From the NCBI RefSeq assembly GCF_000711895.1, contig NZ_JONO01000007.1, forward strand, positions 81,432-145,431: a stretch of 64,000 nucleotides of DNA. The letters run 5' to 3'. This DNA is from Photorhabdus australis DSM 17609 (GTDB lineage Bacteria > Pseudomonadota > Gammaproteobacteria > Enterobacterales > Enterobacteriaceae). A model generated the notes under the pieces. That model worked only from the letters and a program-made list of their open reading frames with translations. It did no database searches and had not been told where the DNA came from. Shown here piece after piece: positions 18,524 through 28,601 of this stretch. The position numbers and the translations under genes were made by a program. Numbering within the stretch: the stretch's first letter is position 1; each line of letters begins with the position of its first letter.

Positions 18524-20434
18524 TCAACCGTTTTTCAATGTTTCCAATTCCTGCCAGCGCTCAAAAGCAGTTTCTAATGTTTGCTCTTTCTCAGACAATT
18601 CAGTCAGTACTTTTTGAGTCACGACATGAGATTGGTTAAAGAATTCAGCATCACTCACTTGAGATTGTAATTGATCAATTTCTTCTTCCAATTTCTCCAG
18701 CAATGATGGAAGTTGTTCTAATTCACGCAATAAATGGTAACTCATTTTATTACCTGAACGTTTTGGCGACTCTTTAACTTTCTCTGCCTTAACTTCAACT
18801 TTAGTTTTTTTTTCGTTTTGTTGGCGTAACGATACGGTCTGCTCTCGTTGCTGCTGAGCATCATAATAACCACCAACATAGTTATTAATCACACCATTAC
18901 CTTCAAAAATCCAGCACTCAGTCACTGAATTATCAACAAACTGACGATCGTGGCTAACCAGTAATACAGTACCTTTATAACTATCTACCAGCTCTTCCAG
19001 CAATTCCAGTGTTTCCACATCCAGATCGTTAGTTGGCTCATCAAGCACCAACAAATTACTGGGTTTCAGGAACAGACGCGCCAGTAATAACCGGTTCCTT
19101 TCACCACCAGAAAGTGCTTTAACCGGTGTCATTGCCCGTTTGGGATGGAACAGAAAATCCTGTAAATAGCCCAAAACATGACGAGGACGGCCATTGACCA
19201 TCACTTCCTGTTTACCTTCAGCTAAGTTGTCCATCACCGTTTTTTCAGGATCAAGTGCTGCGCGATGCTGATCAAAATAAGCAATCTCTAGTTTAGTACC
19301 ACAACGAACGCGGCCACTATCAGGTTGCAGATCGCCTAACATTAATCGCAATAAAGTTGTTTTACCGCAACCATTTGGTCCTACTAGTGCAATTTTATCG
19401 CCACGCTGAATCTGAGCGCTGAAATTATCGACTAATTTCCTGTCGCCAATCTGATAATTAACATTTTCCAGCTCAAACACAATTTTGCCGGAACGGCTTA
19501 CTTCTTTCATCTGTATTTTGGCAGTTCCCATCACCTCACGACGTTGATAACGTTCAACACGTAATGCTTTCAATGCCCTAACGCGTCCTTCATTACGAGT
19601 ACGACGCGCTTTGATCCCCTGGCGAATCCAGACTTCTTCCTGCGCCAGCTTGCGATCAAATTCAGCATTCTGCATTTCTTCCACACGCAGCGATTCTTCT
19701 TTGCCCTCAAGAAACTTATCGTAATTACCCGGCCATGAAACCAATTTACCGCGATCCAAATCAACAATACGGGTTGCCATACTGCGAATAAATGAACGAT
19801 CATGGGAAATGAAAACAATACTGCCCTGAAAATCTTTCAAAAAATTTTCCAGCCACTCAATCGTATCAATATCCAGATGGTTGGTCGGCTCATCAAGAAA
19901 CAAAACTTTTGGTGAGCTGACCAGTGCCCTTCCCAATGCAGCCTTACGTAACCAACCGCCAGAAAGAGAAGAGAGTTTCTCTTCCGCAGGTAAAGAAAGC
20001 TGTTTTAATACGTCATTAATACGGCTGTCCAACGACCATAGTCCACGGATATCCAAAACCTCCTGCAATTCTGCCAGACGGCTGAGGTTTTTCTCACTGG
20101 GATCTTGCTCCACCATACGGGAAACCTGATGGAAAGATTTAATGTATTCAGCTTGCTCCTGAACACCTTCAGCGACAAAATCAAAAACAGTTCCTTCTAC
20201 GTCACGAGGTGGATCTTGCTGTAATCGGGCAACGACCAGATCCTGCTCATAAATAACCTGACCATCATCCAATGATTGTTCTTTTGCTAATACTCGCAAT
20301 AAAGTGGATTTCCCTGCACCATTACGGCCAACCAGGCAAACCCTTTCATTTTCTTCTATATGCAATTCTGCATTATCAAGTAGAGGGGCATCACTGAACG
20401 ACAACCATGCACCGGATAAATTGATTAATGACAT
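18524..20434 (-). CDS. uup: Uup, ABC-F ATPase
   Basis: A 636-residue soluble ABC-F protein (E. coli 635) with two ATP-binding cassettes. Walker A motifs GRNGAGKST (36-44) and GPNGCGKTT (about residue 355), signatures LSGGWLRKAALG and LSGGERNRLLLAR, and Walker B FLDEPTNHLDI and VLDEPTNDLDV are all intact. The C-terminal charged coiled coil (about 530-636) binds DNA in E. coli. Uup limits precise excision of transposons and helps resolve branched replication intermediates and ribosome assembly. Directly downstream of rlmKL (5 bp). Confidence 0.97.
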   Translation of the reverse strand: MSLINLSGAWLSFSDAPLLDNAELHIEENERVCLVGRNGAGKSTLLRVLAKEQSLDDGQVIYEQDLVVARLQQDPPRDVEGTVFDFVAEGVQEQAEYIKSFHQVSRMVEQDPSEKNLSRLAELQEVLDIRGLWSLDSRINDVLKQLSLPAEEKLSSLSGGWLRKAALGRALVSSPKVLFLDEPTNHLDIDTIEWLENFLKDFQGSIVFISHDRSFIRSMATRIVDLDRGKLVSWPGNYDKFLEGKEESLRVEEMQNAEFDRKLAQEEVWIRQGIKARRTRNEGRVRALKALRVERYQRREVMGTAKIQMKEVSRSGKIVFELENVNYQIGDRKLVDNFSAQIQRGDKIALVGPNGCGKTTLLRLMLGDLQPDSGRVRCGTKLEIAYFDQHRAALDPEKTVMDNLAEGKQEVMVNGRPRHVLGYLQDFLFHPKRAMTPVKALSGGERNRLLLARLFLKPSNLLVLDEPTNDLDVETLELLEELVDSYKGTVLLVSHDRQFVDNSVTECWIFEGNGVINNYVGGYYDAQQQREQTVSLRQQNEKKTKVEVKAEKVKESPKRSGNKMSYHLLRELEQLPSLLEKLEEEIDQLQSQVSDAEFFNQSHVVTQKVLTELSEKEQTLETAFERWQELETLKNG

Positions 20435-20439
20435 AGTAA

Positions 20440-22557
20440 TTATTTTTCCTCACCAGAGTGACGTAATAGCCAGCAGTTATGAATTTGACGGTTACGGGCA
20501 AAATCCTGTGACTGGGTTTTGCTGGTGATTTCTTCTGCCACCAAGCCAATTTTTTCCAGCTCAGAAAAATCCATTTTAAAACCGCGTTTATTGTTGGAAA
20601 ACATCAGCGTTCCACCACGACGTAACAAACGCTTAAGCTGTTTCATCAACATGATATGATCGCGTTGTACATCAAAAGTATCTTCCATCCGCTTAGAATT
20701 AGAGAAAGTTGGCGGATCAATAAAAATCAAATCAAATTGTTCACGAGTCTGGCCCAACCAAGCGAGACAATCAGCCTGAATCAAACGGTGCTGGCGGCCT
20801 GTCAACCCATTAGCTTGTAAGTTCCGTTCAGCCCACTCAAGATAAGTTCGAGACATATCTACCGTTGTTGTTGAACGCGCGCCACCTATCCCAGCATGCA
20901 CAGTCGCTGATCCGGTATAAGCAAATAGATTCAGAAAATCTTTCCCCTCACTCATTTCCGCCAGCATTTTCCGAGCAGTACGATGATCCAGGAACAATCC
21001 CGTATCCAGATAGTCAGCTAGGTTGACCCAAAATTTCGCGCCATATTCATTTACCAGAAAAAATTCTTGTTTCTCCGCTATTTTTTCATATTGGCTTTTG
21101 CCCTTCTGACGCTGACGAGTCTTGAGCACCAATTGATTTGATGAAAGCCCAAGAACCTGCATCGTTGCACTGATAACATCGAATAAACGCTGACGCGCTT
21201 TATTAGCATCAACACTTTTCGGGGGAGCATACTCCTGAATCACCACTTTACCCGCATAATAGTCAACAGCAACGTTATATTCGGGTAAGTCAGCATCATA
21301 CAGACGATAACAATCAATCCCTTGCTGTTTTGCCCATTTAGTTAATTTCTTTTCATTTTTGCGAAGGCGATTGGCATAATCTCCCGCTATATCTATCTCA
21401 GATGAGTGCGGTTTATCTGATAGCTGATAGTTTTTCTGTACGCAATCCAGTGGACCATTTTTGGCTTTAAACTCACGTTCAGCTCGTAATTGCAGGCAGC
21501 TTAGCAATTCAGGTGATGCACTAAACAGCGACAAACGCCAGCCAGGAAAACGGCTTTTCATCACCCGGCCAAATAAACTGTGTAGTGCAACTAATGCTGG
21601 CTCACTCTCCAGACGTTCACCATATGGTGGATTACTTAATACCATTCCGGCAGAACCTCCCGATAACGGGTTTTCCAAATGGCTGGCATCTCCTTGCTGG
21701 AAAGTTATCAACTGTGCAACCCCTGCTCTACGGGCATTTGACCGGGCCATATCCAGCACTCGGCGATCAATATCAGAACCAAAGAAACGGGAGGTTGTTT
21801 CCTGAAGACCTTTACGGAAACGAACTTGCGCTTCTGCGGTTACCTCACACCAAATTTCTTTATCATGCTTCAACCATGCAGCAAAACCCCAGTTATTGCG
21901 ATGCAACCCCGGAGCACGATCAGCCGCCATCATTGCGGCTTCAATCAATAACGTGCCTGAACCACACATAGGGTCGACCATCGGAGCCCCTATCCGCCAA
22001 CCTGAACGTAGGATAATTGCCGCAGCCAAGTTTTCTTTCAACGGAGCCTGACCTGCAAGATCTCGGTAACCACGAATATGTAAACCTTCACCACTCAAGT
22101 CCAGAGCAACGCTGGCTTTCTCTTTATTCAGGAAAACATTAATTCGAATATCAGGATGTTGTTTTGCCACATTTGGACGTTGATCCAACTTACGAATAAA
22201 GCTGTCGACAATGGCGTCTTTAACTTTGAGTGCACCATATTGAGTGTTTCGGATCTCTTCATTCGTACCACTGAAATGCACAGAGAAAGTGCTGTCTACA
22301 GAGAAAATCTGGCTCCAATCAACAGACTGAACCCCAAGATAGAGATCTAAGTCGCTATAAACATTAAATTCGTTTAGCGGTAGTAAAATACGTGATGCCA
22401 GTCTGCTCCACATCAGACTTTTATACATCACTCTATCGTCACCTTGAAAATGAACTCCGCCTTGCACAATTTTGCATGATTGCGCACCCAGCATTTCCAG
22501 TTCGTTCTTTAACAGTTCTTCTAATCCGCGTGCCGTACTGGCAAACAAAGAGTTCAT
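20440..22557 (-). CDS. rlmL: 23S rRNA G2069/G2445 methyltransferase RlmKL
   Basis: A fused bifunctional enzyme of 705 residues (E. coli 702). The N-terminal part has a THUMP RNA-binding domain, then the RlmL domain with [14 protein letters not shown] and [10 protein letters not shown] (m2G2445). The C-terminal RlmK domain shows [15 protein letters not shown] and [12 protein letters not shown] (m7G2069). I took the ATG at 22557 ([17 protein letters not shown]) rather than the upstream GTG at 22572, since it matches E. coli and has GGTGAT upstream. It starts the rlmKL-uup-pqi run on the minus strand and is divergent from ycbX. Confidence 0.97.
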   Translation of the reverse strand: MNSLFASTARGLEELLKNELEMLGAQSCKIVQGGVHFQGDDRVMYKSLMWSRLASRILLPLNEFNVYSDLDLYLGVQSVDWSQIFSVDSTFSVHFSGTNEEIRNTQYGALKVKDAIVDSFIRKLDQRPNVAKQHPDIRINVFLNKEKASVALDLSGEGLHIRGYRDLAGQAPLKENLAAAIILRSGWRIGAPMVDPMCGSGTLLIEAAMMAADRAPGLHRNNWGFAAWLKHDKEIWCEVTAEAQVRFRKGLQETTSRFFGSDIDRRVLDMARSNARRAGVAQLITFQQGDASHLENPLSGGSAGMVLSNPPYGERLESEPALVALHSLFGRVMKSRFPGWRLSLFSASPELLSCLQLRAEREFKAKNGPLDCVQKNYQLSDKPHSSEIDIAGDYANRLRKNEKKLTKWAKQQGIDCYRLYDADLPEYNVAVDYYAGKVVIQEYAPPKSVDANKARQRLFDVISATMQVLGLSSNQLVLKTRQRQKGKSQYEKIAEKQEFFLVNEYGAKFWVNLADYLDTGLFLDHRTARKMLAEMSEGKDFLNLFAYTGSATVHAGIGGARSTTTVDMSRTYLEWAERNLQANGLTGRQHRLIQADCLAWLGQTREQFDLIFIDPPTFSNSKRMEDTFDVQRDHIMLMKQLKRLLRRGGTLMFSNNKRGFKMDFSELEKIGLVAEEITSKTQSQDFARNRQIHNCWLLRHSGEEK

Positions 22558-22661
22558 ATTGTGTATCACCAAAAAGAAAATTGTTACGCATTATAGCTAA
22601 TCCGGGTGACATGTCATAAAGTTGCTCATGCCAAGAAAACGTTTCTCATGGAGGTTAATGG

Positions 22662-23780
22662 ATGATAACTTTGTCTCGCCTGTATACCCACCCGGTAAAG
22701 TCTATGCGTGGTTTGCAACTTTCCCATGCATTAGTGAGTGAAAGCGGTCTTATTTTCGACCGCAATTTTATGCTCACCACCCCAGACGGGACCTTTATTA
22801 CAGCTCGTAAATATCCCCAGATGTTGTTGTTCACTCCAGCTATTTTAAACAATGGTATTTATCTGCTTGCACCTAACGGCGAAAATGCCACTGTGCTCTA
22901 TAGCGATTTCCTGCATGAGCAGAAACCCACTGAAGTATGGGGCAATCATTTTACTGCTCTGATTGCTCCAGAAGAAATTAACCAATGGTTAAGTGTTTTT
23001 TTTGATATTCCAGTACAATTACGCTGGTTAAGTCATGAATTAACTCGCAGGGTAAAAAAACATCCTGAAGTTCCATTATCATTTGCTGATGGTTACCCAT
23101 TCTTGCTTATTAACGAGGCTTCATTTCATTTATTACAACAACGTTGCCCTGCTAGTATTAGATTAGAACAATTTCGTCCAAATATTGTTATTACCGGTGC
23201 AGAAGCATTTGCAGAAGATAGTTGGCAATCAATCCAGATTGGGAATGTTATTTTTGACTTACCTAAACCATGTAGCCGCTGTATTCTAACAACTGTCAGC
23301 GTTGATAAAGGAATTAAAAATCCAAACGGAGAACCCTTAGCAACATTGCAATCATTCCGTACCGCAGAAAATGGTGATATCGACTTTGGCCAGAATCTCA
23401 TTGCCCGTTCAAGTGGCATTATTCGCGTTGGAGATACTGTAACTATATTAGCGAAAAAAGATCCTCGTAAATATGACAGTAGTGAAATAGTTGAAAGCAT
23501 TGATGTGCCAAAAACAAATAATCAAACTGTAACTATTGAATATAATGGAAAAATTTTCACAGGTAATAATCAACAAATCATTTTAGAACAGCTGGAACAA
23601 CAAGGCATCAATGTACCTTATTCATGTCGAGCTGGCATATGTGGATGCTGTAGCATTTCTTTAGTTCAGGGAGAAGTTTCTCCATTAAAATCAACAGCCA
23701 TTAAAAATGACGGATATATTCTAGCTTGTTCCTGTATTCCTAAGAATAATCTTATTCTTAAAAGCAATAGCGAAGAATAG
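22662..23780 (+). CDS. ycbX: YcbX, MOSC/2Fe-2S molybdoenzyme
   Basis: A 372-residue protein (E. coli 369) that reduces N-hydroxylated base analogues such as 6-N-hydroxylaminopurine. It has an N-terminal MOSC_N domain ([20 protein letters not shown]), then a MOSC domain holding the Moco ligand Cys in [13 protein letters not shown]-terminal plant-type ferredoxin domain follows, with the 2Fe-2S motif CRAGICGCC (Cx4Cx2C) and a fourth Cys in [11 protein letters not shown] at 22662 follows GGAGG-like sequence. E. coli has zapC next; here three glycosyltransferase genes intervene. Confidence 0.95.
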   Translation: MITLSRLYTHPVKSMRGLQLSHALVSESGLIFDRNFMLTTPDGTFITARKYPQMLLFTPAILNNGIYLLAPNGENATVLYSDFLHEQKPTEVWGNHFTALIAPEEINQWLSVFFDIPVQLRWLSHELTRRVKKHPEVPLSFADGYPFLLINEASFHLLQQRCPASIRLEQFRPNIVITGAEAFAEDSWQSIQIGNVIFDLPKPCSRCILTTVSVDKGIKNPNGEPLATLQSFRTAENGDIDFGQNLIARSSGIIRVGDTVTILAKKDPRKYDSSEIVESIDVPKTNNQTVTIEYNGKIFTGNNQQIILEQLEQQGINVPYSCRAGICGCCSISLVQGEVSPLKSTAIKNDGYILACSCIPKNNLILKSNSEE

Positions 23781-24023
23781 AGTTTAAATCCAAATTGGAC
23801 CGCAGCGCTATAAATTAGCGCGCGGGTAATTCCATTAATTACACCAATTCCTTTATAACTCTTATTGGCTATTTTAGTTTTATGAGTTATGCATTAACCC
23901 CCATTCTATCCAAATTAATCGACAATAATAATCATTATTATTATAAACTGGTTAGGCATTAAGCTAATTATACACTACGCAAATACTTAAATAATCTTTT
24001 CAAAGCACATAAGGAGTGAATTT

Positions 24024-25322
24024 ATGGCATGTATTGTTATTGCCGCAATCGCAAGTCCTGGGCACTTCTACCCCATGTTAAAAGTTGCTCAATCATTAAT
24101 TTCTCAAGGACATCAAATTACCTTATTCACCGGAGCCGTATTTCGTCAACAAGTAGAAGCAATCAATGCACAATTTGTCGCTTTTGATGAAAGAATAGAT
24201 TATGACTATCGCCACTTCGTACAGCACTTTCCCTTACGTGCACAGCTCCCTCCTGGAAACCTGCAATTGGCACTCTCGTTAAAACATATCTTCGCTGAGC
24301 CTATCCCATTTCTTAGCCAACAGCTGCAACAAATTATTCGTGAGCAACAAGCGGAACTCGTTATAACCGAGAACTACTTTTTTAGTATATTACCACTACT
24401 GCAAGAAGAAAGAATTTGTCGCCTTCCAGTTATCATCTTAGGTTTAGGTCCTCTGTCTTATTCTTCTAAAGATACCATTTTATTTGGACCACGTATTCCT
24501 CCCGTGCTCATACCACCAGAATTAACACATGAACAATTAGTCGATGAAAAAACCCGGCAACTGATAGCAGAAGTCCAAACTTATTTCGATGATGCACTCA
24601 TCCAATCAGGATGCTCTGCATTAACCAGACCTTTCAACGATGCAATAATTTTGGGTGCTGATCGCTTCTTGCAACTATCAACCCTGGCATTTGAATACGA
24701 ACGAGAAGAATTATCTGATACAGTCCATTTTATTGGTCCAATACTTGACTCTACTCCAATAACAGAAGCACCTCATTTATGGGAAGACGACGACCCTCGT
24801 CCATTAGTTATAGTCACTCAAGGTACTATTTCCAATTCAGATTTGAATCAGTTACTCCTTCCTACTCTACGGGCGCTAGCCACATTACCTGTTCGTGTAC
24901 TAGCAACAACAGGGGGTAGAGCGGTAGAAACACTCAATGAAGTCATCCCGGAAAACGCCTGCGTTAAAGACTTTATCTCGTTTGAACACTGGTTACCAAA
25001 AGCCGAGCTTTTGATCTCTAATGGTGGCTACGGAACCATTAATTACGCTCTCAGCCACGGCGTGCCGTTACTTATTGCAGATGCAGGTGAAAGTAAGCAA
25101 GAAACCGCCTTTCGTGTCATACTGGCAGGATGCGGTATTAGTCTCAACACAGCATATCCTACTGAAACCGCGCTAAGGCAATCAGTAGAAAAGATTCTCA
25201 ACACAAACTTATTTAAACAACGAGCAAAAATCGTCCAACAAGACTACGCAAGACATGATGCATTAGCAGAAATATCTAAGCATGTAGAACAATTAATTCT
25301 TGAACGCAGCCGCATTAACTAA
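24024..25322 (+). CDS. UGT-like glycosyltransferase, copy A
   Basis: A 432-residue GT1-type (GT-B fold) glycosyltransferase resembling macrolide and natural-product UGTs. The N-terminal acceptor half starts MACIVIAAIASPGHFYPML, with a His in the usual catalytic place. The C-terminal donor half carries VVTQGT-like VTQGTISNSD and ISNGGYGTINYALSHGVP with ADAGESKQE, the nucleotide-sugar loop. The Asp normally paired with the His is Glu here (VITENYFF). AAGGAG lies 7 bp before the ATG. It is the most divergent of three tandem copies. Acceptor and sugar are unknown; no biosynthetic genes lie beside it. Cytosolic, no signal peptide. Confidence 0.88.
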   Translation: MACIVIAAIASPGHFYPMLKVAQSLISQGHQITLFTGAVFRQQVEAINAQFVAFDERIDYDYRHFVQHFPLRAQLPPGNLQLALSLKHIFAEPIPFLSQQLQQIIREQQAELVITENYFFSILPLLQEERICRLPVIILGLGPLSYSSKDTILFGPRIPPVLIPPELTHEQLVDEKTRQLIAEVQTYFDDALIQSGCSALTRPFNDAIILGADRFLQLSTLAFEYEREELSDTVHFIGPILDSTPITEAPHLWEDDDPRPLVIVTQGTISNSDLNQLLLPTLRALATLPVRVLATTGGRAVETLNEVIPENACVKDFISFEHWLPKAELLISNGGYGTINYALSHGVPLLIADAGESKQETAFRVILAGCGISLNTAYPTETALRQSVEKILNTNLFKQRAKIVQQDYARHDALAEISKHVEQLILERSRIN

Positions 25323-25340
25323 TCCCCAAGTCTTTTGTAC

Positions 25341-25385
25341 TTCCTCCCCATTTTTGTATTAACGCGATCTAAAAGGGGAGGAAGC
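25341..25385 (+). terminator. Stem-loop after glycosyltransferase A
   Basis: CTTCCTCCCC and GGGGAGGAAG form a perfect 10-bp stem with a 25-bp loop. Related hairpins follow the other two copies, so the terminator was duplicated with the gene. Confidence 0.7.
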
Positions 25386-25428
25386 CAGCATATGCAATAA
25401 TTTCATCAAAAAGTCAACATCAATGATT

Positions 25429-25459
25429 ATTATCATAATGAATTAATTATTACGATAAT
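25429..25459. promoter_or_regulatory. Palindromic operator candidate upstream of glycosyltransferase B
   Basis: Arms ATTATCATAA and TTACGATAAT make an imperfect 31-bp palindrome 90 bp before the start. A matching palindrome with compensating changes lies upstream of copy C (26954-26983). Likely a regulator-binding site; the regulator is unknown. Confidence 0.45.
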
Positions 25460-25548
25460 GAATTTATAACTGCCGTCATAAAATGACTACACTCTGCGTC
25501 AGGAGCTAGCGTAACTCAATCAAAACAATATGTATGAAGGAGCAAATC

Positions 25549-26832
25549 ATGGCACGTATTGTCATTGCAGCGGTCGCGACACCTGGGCATGTCTATCCGA
25601 TGTTAAAGGTTGCTGAATCACTGATAGCACAAGGACATCAGGTCACAGTATTTACCGGTGCGCTATTTCGCCAACAAGTAGAAGCGTTAAGCGCACAATT
25701 TGCCCCTTTTGACGAACAAATAGACTTTGACTACCGTCATTTAGAACAGCATTTCCCTAACCGCGCTCAACTTCCTCCGGGAAATGTACAAATGGCACTG
25801 GCATTTAAGAACTTCTTTTCCGCCCCAATCCCACTTCTTGATCGTCAATTACGACAAATCATTCGTGAACAACAAGCGGAACTGCTTATAGCCGAGAACT
25901 GCTTTTACGGTATATTACCTCTGCTGCAAAAAGAAAAAGCCCATCGTCTTCCAGTAATAGTTGTTGGCATAACACCTTTGGCTTACTCTTCGAAAGATTC
26001 AGTTTTTTGGGGACCTCGTATCCCGCCCGCGGTATTACCACCAGAATTGACACATGAACAACTGGTAGATGAAACCAACCAGCAGTTAATAACCGAAGTA
26101 CAGGATAGCTTCAATGATTCATTAATCCAGTCTGGAGGATCTGCGTTAACCAGACCTTTCAATGATGAAATGATTTTTGGTGCTGATCTCTTTTTACAGC
26201 TCTCAAGCCTGGCATTTGAATACCCACGACAAGGATTACCTGATACAGTCCATTTTATTGGGCCGCTTCCTAACCCTGCACCGAAAATAGAATCACCTCA
26301 ATTATGGGAAGAAGATGATCCACGTCCACTGGTTGTCGTCACTCAAGGTACTATATCCAATACCGATTTAAATCAGTTAATTCTCCCCACATTACACGCA
26401 CTGGCGACATTACCAGTGCGTGTATTGGCAACCACCGGGGGCAGACCAGTCGAAACATTGAGGAAAGATCTACCCGAAAACGTATGTATTGAAGAATTTA
26501 TTTCATTTGAGCATTGGCTACCGCAAGCTTCATTACTCATATCCAACGGTGGTTATGGAACCATCAATTATGCCCTTAGCCACGGAACACCATTACTCAT
26601 TGCAGATGCAGGAGAAGGCAAGCAGGAAGCAGCTTTTCGTGTTGTATGGGCTGGATGCGGAATTAATCTGGAGACAGCACACCCCACTGAATCTCAACTT
26701 AAGCAAACAGTGGAAAATATGTTAAGTACAGACTTGTTTAAACAACGTGCACAAATTGTCCAAAAAGATTATGCAAGACATGATGCATTAACAGCAATAT
26801 CCAATCACGTAGAGCAGTTAACTCTCGCATAA
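25549..26832 (+). CDS. UGT-like glycosyltransferase, copy B
   Basis: A 427-residue GT-B glycosyltransferase, very similar to copy C (both carry PNPAPKIESPQLWE and FWGPRIPP). It begins MARIVIAAVATPGHVYPMLK, with the acceptor-side His at residue 14. The donor loop is ISNGGYGTINYALSHGTP followed by ADAGEGKQEAAF. The partner acidic residue is Glu (IAENCFYG) rather than Asp. I chose ATG 25549 because AAGGAG lies 6 bp upstream and overlaps an in-frame upstream ATG at 25534. Its own promoter region and terminator suggest independent transcription rather than an operon. Confidence 0.88.
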   Translation: MARIVIAAVATPGHVYPMLKVAESLIAQGHQVTVFTGALFRQQVEALSAQFAPFDEQIDFDYRHLEQHFPNRAQLPPGNVQMALAFKNFFSAPIPLLDRQLRQIIREQQAELLIAENCFYGILPLLQKEKAHRLPVIVVGITPLAYSSKDSVFWGPRIPPAVLPPELTHEQLVDETNQQLITEVQDSFNDSLIQSGGSALTRPFNDEMIFGADLFLQLSSLAFEYPRQGLPDTVHFIGPLPNPAPKIESPQLWEEDDPRPLVVVTQGTISNTDLNQLILPTLHALATLPVRVLATTGGRPVETLRKDLPENVCIEEFISFEHWLPQASLLISNGGYGTINYALSHGTPLLIADAGEGKQEAAFRVVWAGCGINLETAHPTESQLKQTVENMLSTDLFKQRAQIVQKDYARHDALTAISNHVEQLTLA

Positions 26833-26863
26833 AGCCATCAGCTAATCCCCAGATACTTCGTCC

Positions 26864-26908
26864 TTCCTCTCCATTTTAGTGCTAACACAGACTAAAGGGG
26901 GGGAGGAA
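26864..26908 (+). terminator. Stem-loop after glycosyltransferase B
   Basis: TTCCTCTCC pairs with GGGGGAGGAA around a loop of about 25 bp; diverged copy of the hairpin at 25341. Confidence 0.65.
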
Positions 26909-26953
26909 ATCTGTATATTTAACAACCTAGCAAGAAAATAAACCATAGTGATT

Positions 26954-26983
26954 ATTGTCATAATGAACTATTGTTACTACAAT
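26954..26983. promoter_or_regulatory. Palindromic operator candidate upstream of glycosyltransferase C
   Basis: Arms ATTGTCATAA and TTACTACAAT. Compared with the copy upstream of gene B, the A-to-G change in the left arm is matched by T-to-C in the right arm, which preserves symmetry. Confidence 0.45.
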
Positions 26984-27066
26984 GAATTTATGACAGTAGT
27001 CATAAATAATCACACTATGAGTCAGGAGTTAGCGCAATTAAATCAAAACAGTAGAAGGAGTAAGTT

Positions 27067-28365
27067 ATGGCACGAATTGTCATTGCAGCGGTTGCAACAC
27101 CAGGACATGTCTATCCGATGTTAAAGGTAACTCAATCACTGATAACACAAGGACATCAGGTAACTGTATTCACTGGCGTGTTATTTCGCCAACATGTAGA
27201 AGATTTAAACGCAACATTTATCCCTTTTGATGAAAAAATAGACTTTGATTACCGTCACTTAAAGCAACGTTTTCCTGACCGAGCGCATGTTCCGCCAGGA
27301 AACCTACAAATGGCACTAGCGTTTAAAGATTTCTTCTGTAGCCCCATCCCACTTCTCGACCGTCAATTACAACAAATCATCCATGAACAGCAAGCAGAGT
27401 TACTTATAGCCGAGAACTGCTTTTATGGCATATTGCCACTGTTGCAAAAAGAAAAATCTCATCGCCTTCCAGTAATCATCATCGGCATAACGCCTCTGGC
27501 TTACTCTTCAAAAGATTCAATTTTCTGGGGACCACGTATCCCACCTGCATTACTGCCATCAGAATTGACACATGAGCAACTCGTGGATGAGGAGGCTCGA
27601 CAACTAATAACCGAAGTACAGAATAACTTCAATGACGCACTAGCTCAGTCAGGATGCTCTACGTTAACCCGATTTTTCAACGATGAAGTCATCTTTAGCT
27701 CTGATCGCTTTTTGCAACTTTCAACCCTGGCATTTGAATATCCACGAGAAGGATTACCTGATACAGTCCATTTTATCGGCCCACTCCCCAACCCCGCACC
27801 GAAAATAGAATCACCTCAATTATGGGAAGACGATGATCCACGTCCATTGGTTGTCGTTACTCAAGGCACCATGTCCAATACTGATTTAAATCAGTTAATT
27901 CTCCCCACACTGCGGGCGCTTGCAACATTGCCTGTTCGTGTATTGGCAACCACCGGTGGTAGATCGGTAGAAATACTGCAAGAGAACATACCTGACAATG
28001 CACACATCGAAGAATTTATTTCATTTGAGGACTGGCTACCGAAAGCTTCATTGTTAATAACCAACGGTGGTTACGGCACAATTAATTACGCTCTCAACCA
28101 CGGTACACCATTGCTCATTGCCGATACAGGAGAAGGTAAACAGGAAACAGCATTTCGCGTCGTATGGGCTGGATGCGGTATTAATCTGGATACAGCACAA
28201 CCCGCTGAATCTCAACTTAAGCAAACAGTGGAAAATATGCTGAGTACAAATTTGTTTAAACAACGCGCACAAATCGTCCAAGATGATTACGCCAGTCACG
28301 ACGCATTAGCAGCAATATCCAATCATGCAGAACAATTAATCCTCGAACGAAATCGTGCTAATTAA
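27067..28365 (+). CDS. UGT-like glycosyltransferase, copy C
   Basis: A 432-residue GT-B glycosyltransferase, closest to copy B. The start is MARIVIAAVATPGHVYPMLK with AGAAGGAG 7 bp upstream. The donor loop is ITNGGYGTINYALNHGTP with IADTGEGKQETAF, and the acidic partner is again Glu (IAENCFYG). The sites that differ among A, B and C cluster in the acceptor half (about residues 45-90 and 180-230), consistent with different acceptors, though this is inference. No transporter, regulator or scaffold-synthesis gene accompanies the cluster. Confidence 0.88.
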   Translation: MARIVIAAVATPGHVYPMLKVTQSLITQGHQVTVFTGVLFRQHVEDLNATFIPFDEKIDFDYRHLKQRFPDRAHVPPGNLQMALAFKDFFCSPIPLLDRQLQQIIHEQQAELLIAENCFYGILPLLQKEKSHRLPVIIIGITPLAYSSKDSIFWGPRIPPALLPSELTHEQLVDEEARQLITEVQNNFNDALAQSGCSTLTRFFNDEVIFSSDRFLQLSTLAFEYPREGLPDTVHFIGPLPNPAPKIESPQLWEDDDPRPLVVVTQGTMSNTDLNQLILPTLRALATLPVRVLATTGGRSVEILQENIPDNAHIEEFISFEDWLPKASLLITNGGYGTINYALNHGTPLLIADTGEGKQETAFRVVWAGCGINLDTAQPAESQLKQTVENMLSTNLFKQRAQIVQDDYASHDALAAISNHAEQLILERNRAN

Positions 28366-28380
28366 CCCCTTGATATATTG

Positions 28381-28427
28381 TCTCTCCTCCCCATCTCGAG
28401 GCTAATTTTGTCCAGAGGGGAGAGAGC
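28381..28427 (+). terminator. Stem-loop after glycosyltransferase C
   Basis: CTCTCCTCCCC pairs with GGGGAGAGAG with one bulge; third copy of the hairpin seen after genes A and B. Confidence 0.65.
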
Positions 28428-28601
28428 AACTAAAATCTAAAATGCTTCCTATTATATTTTTCACGCCTGCATCAAATGAATGAATTGTAGCTTATATAAA
28501 GCTAGTTTTTGTGCTGATAGTTAGCAGATGATTTTAGAATTCAAGAAAAAGCGACTTGACTCTTAAAAAGGAGAGTAGAACAAATAGATATTAAACTCAA
28601 A

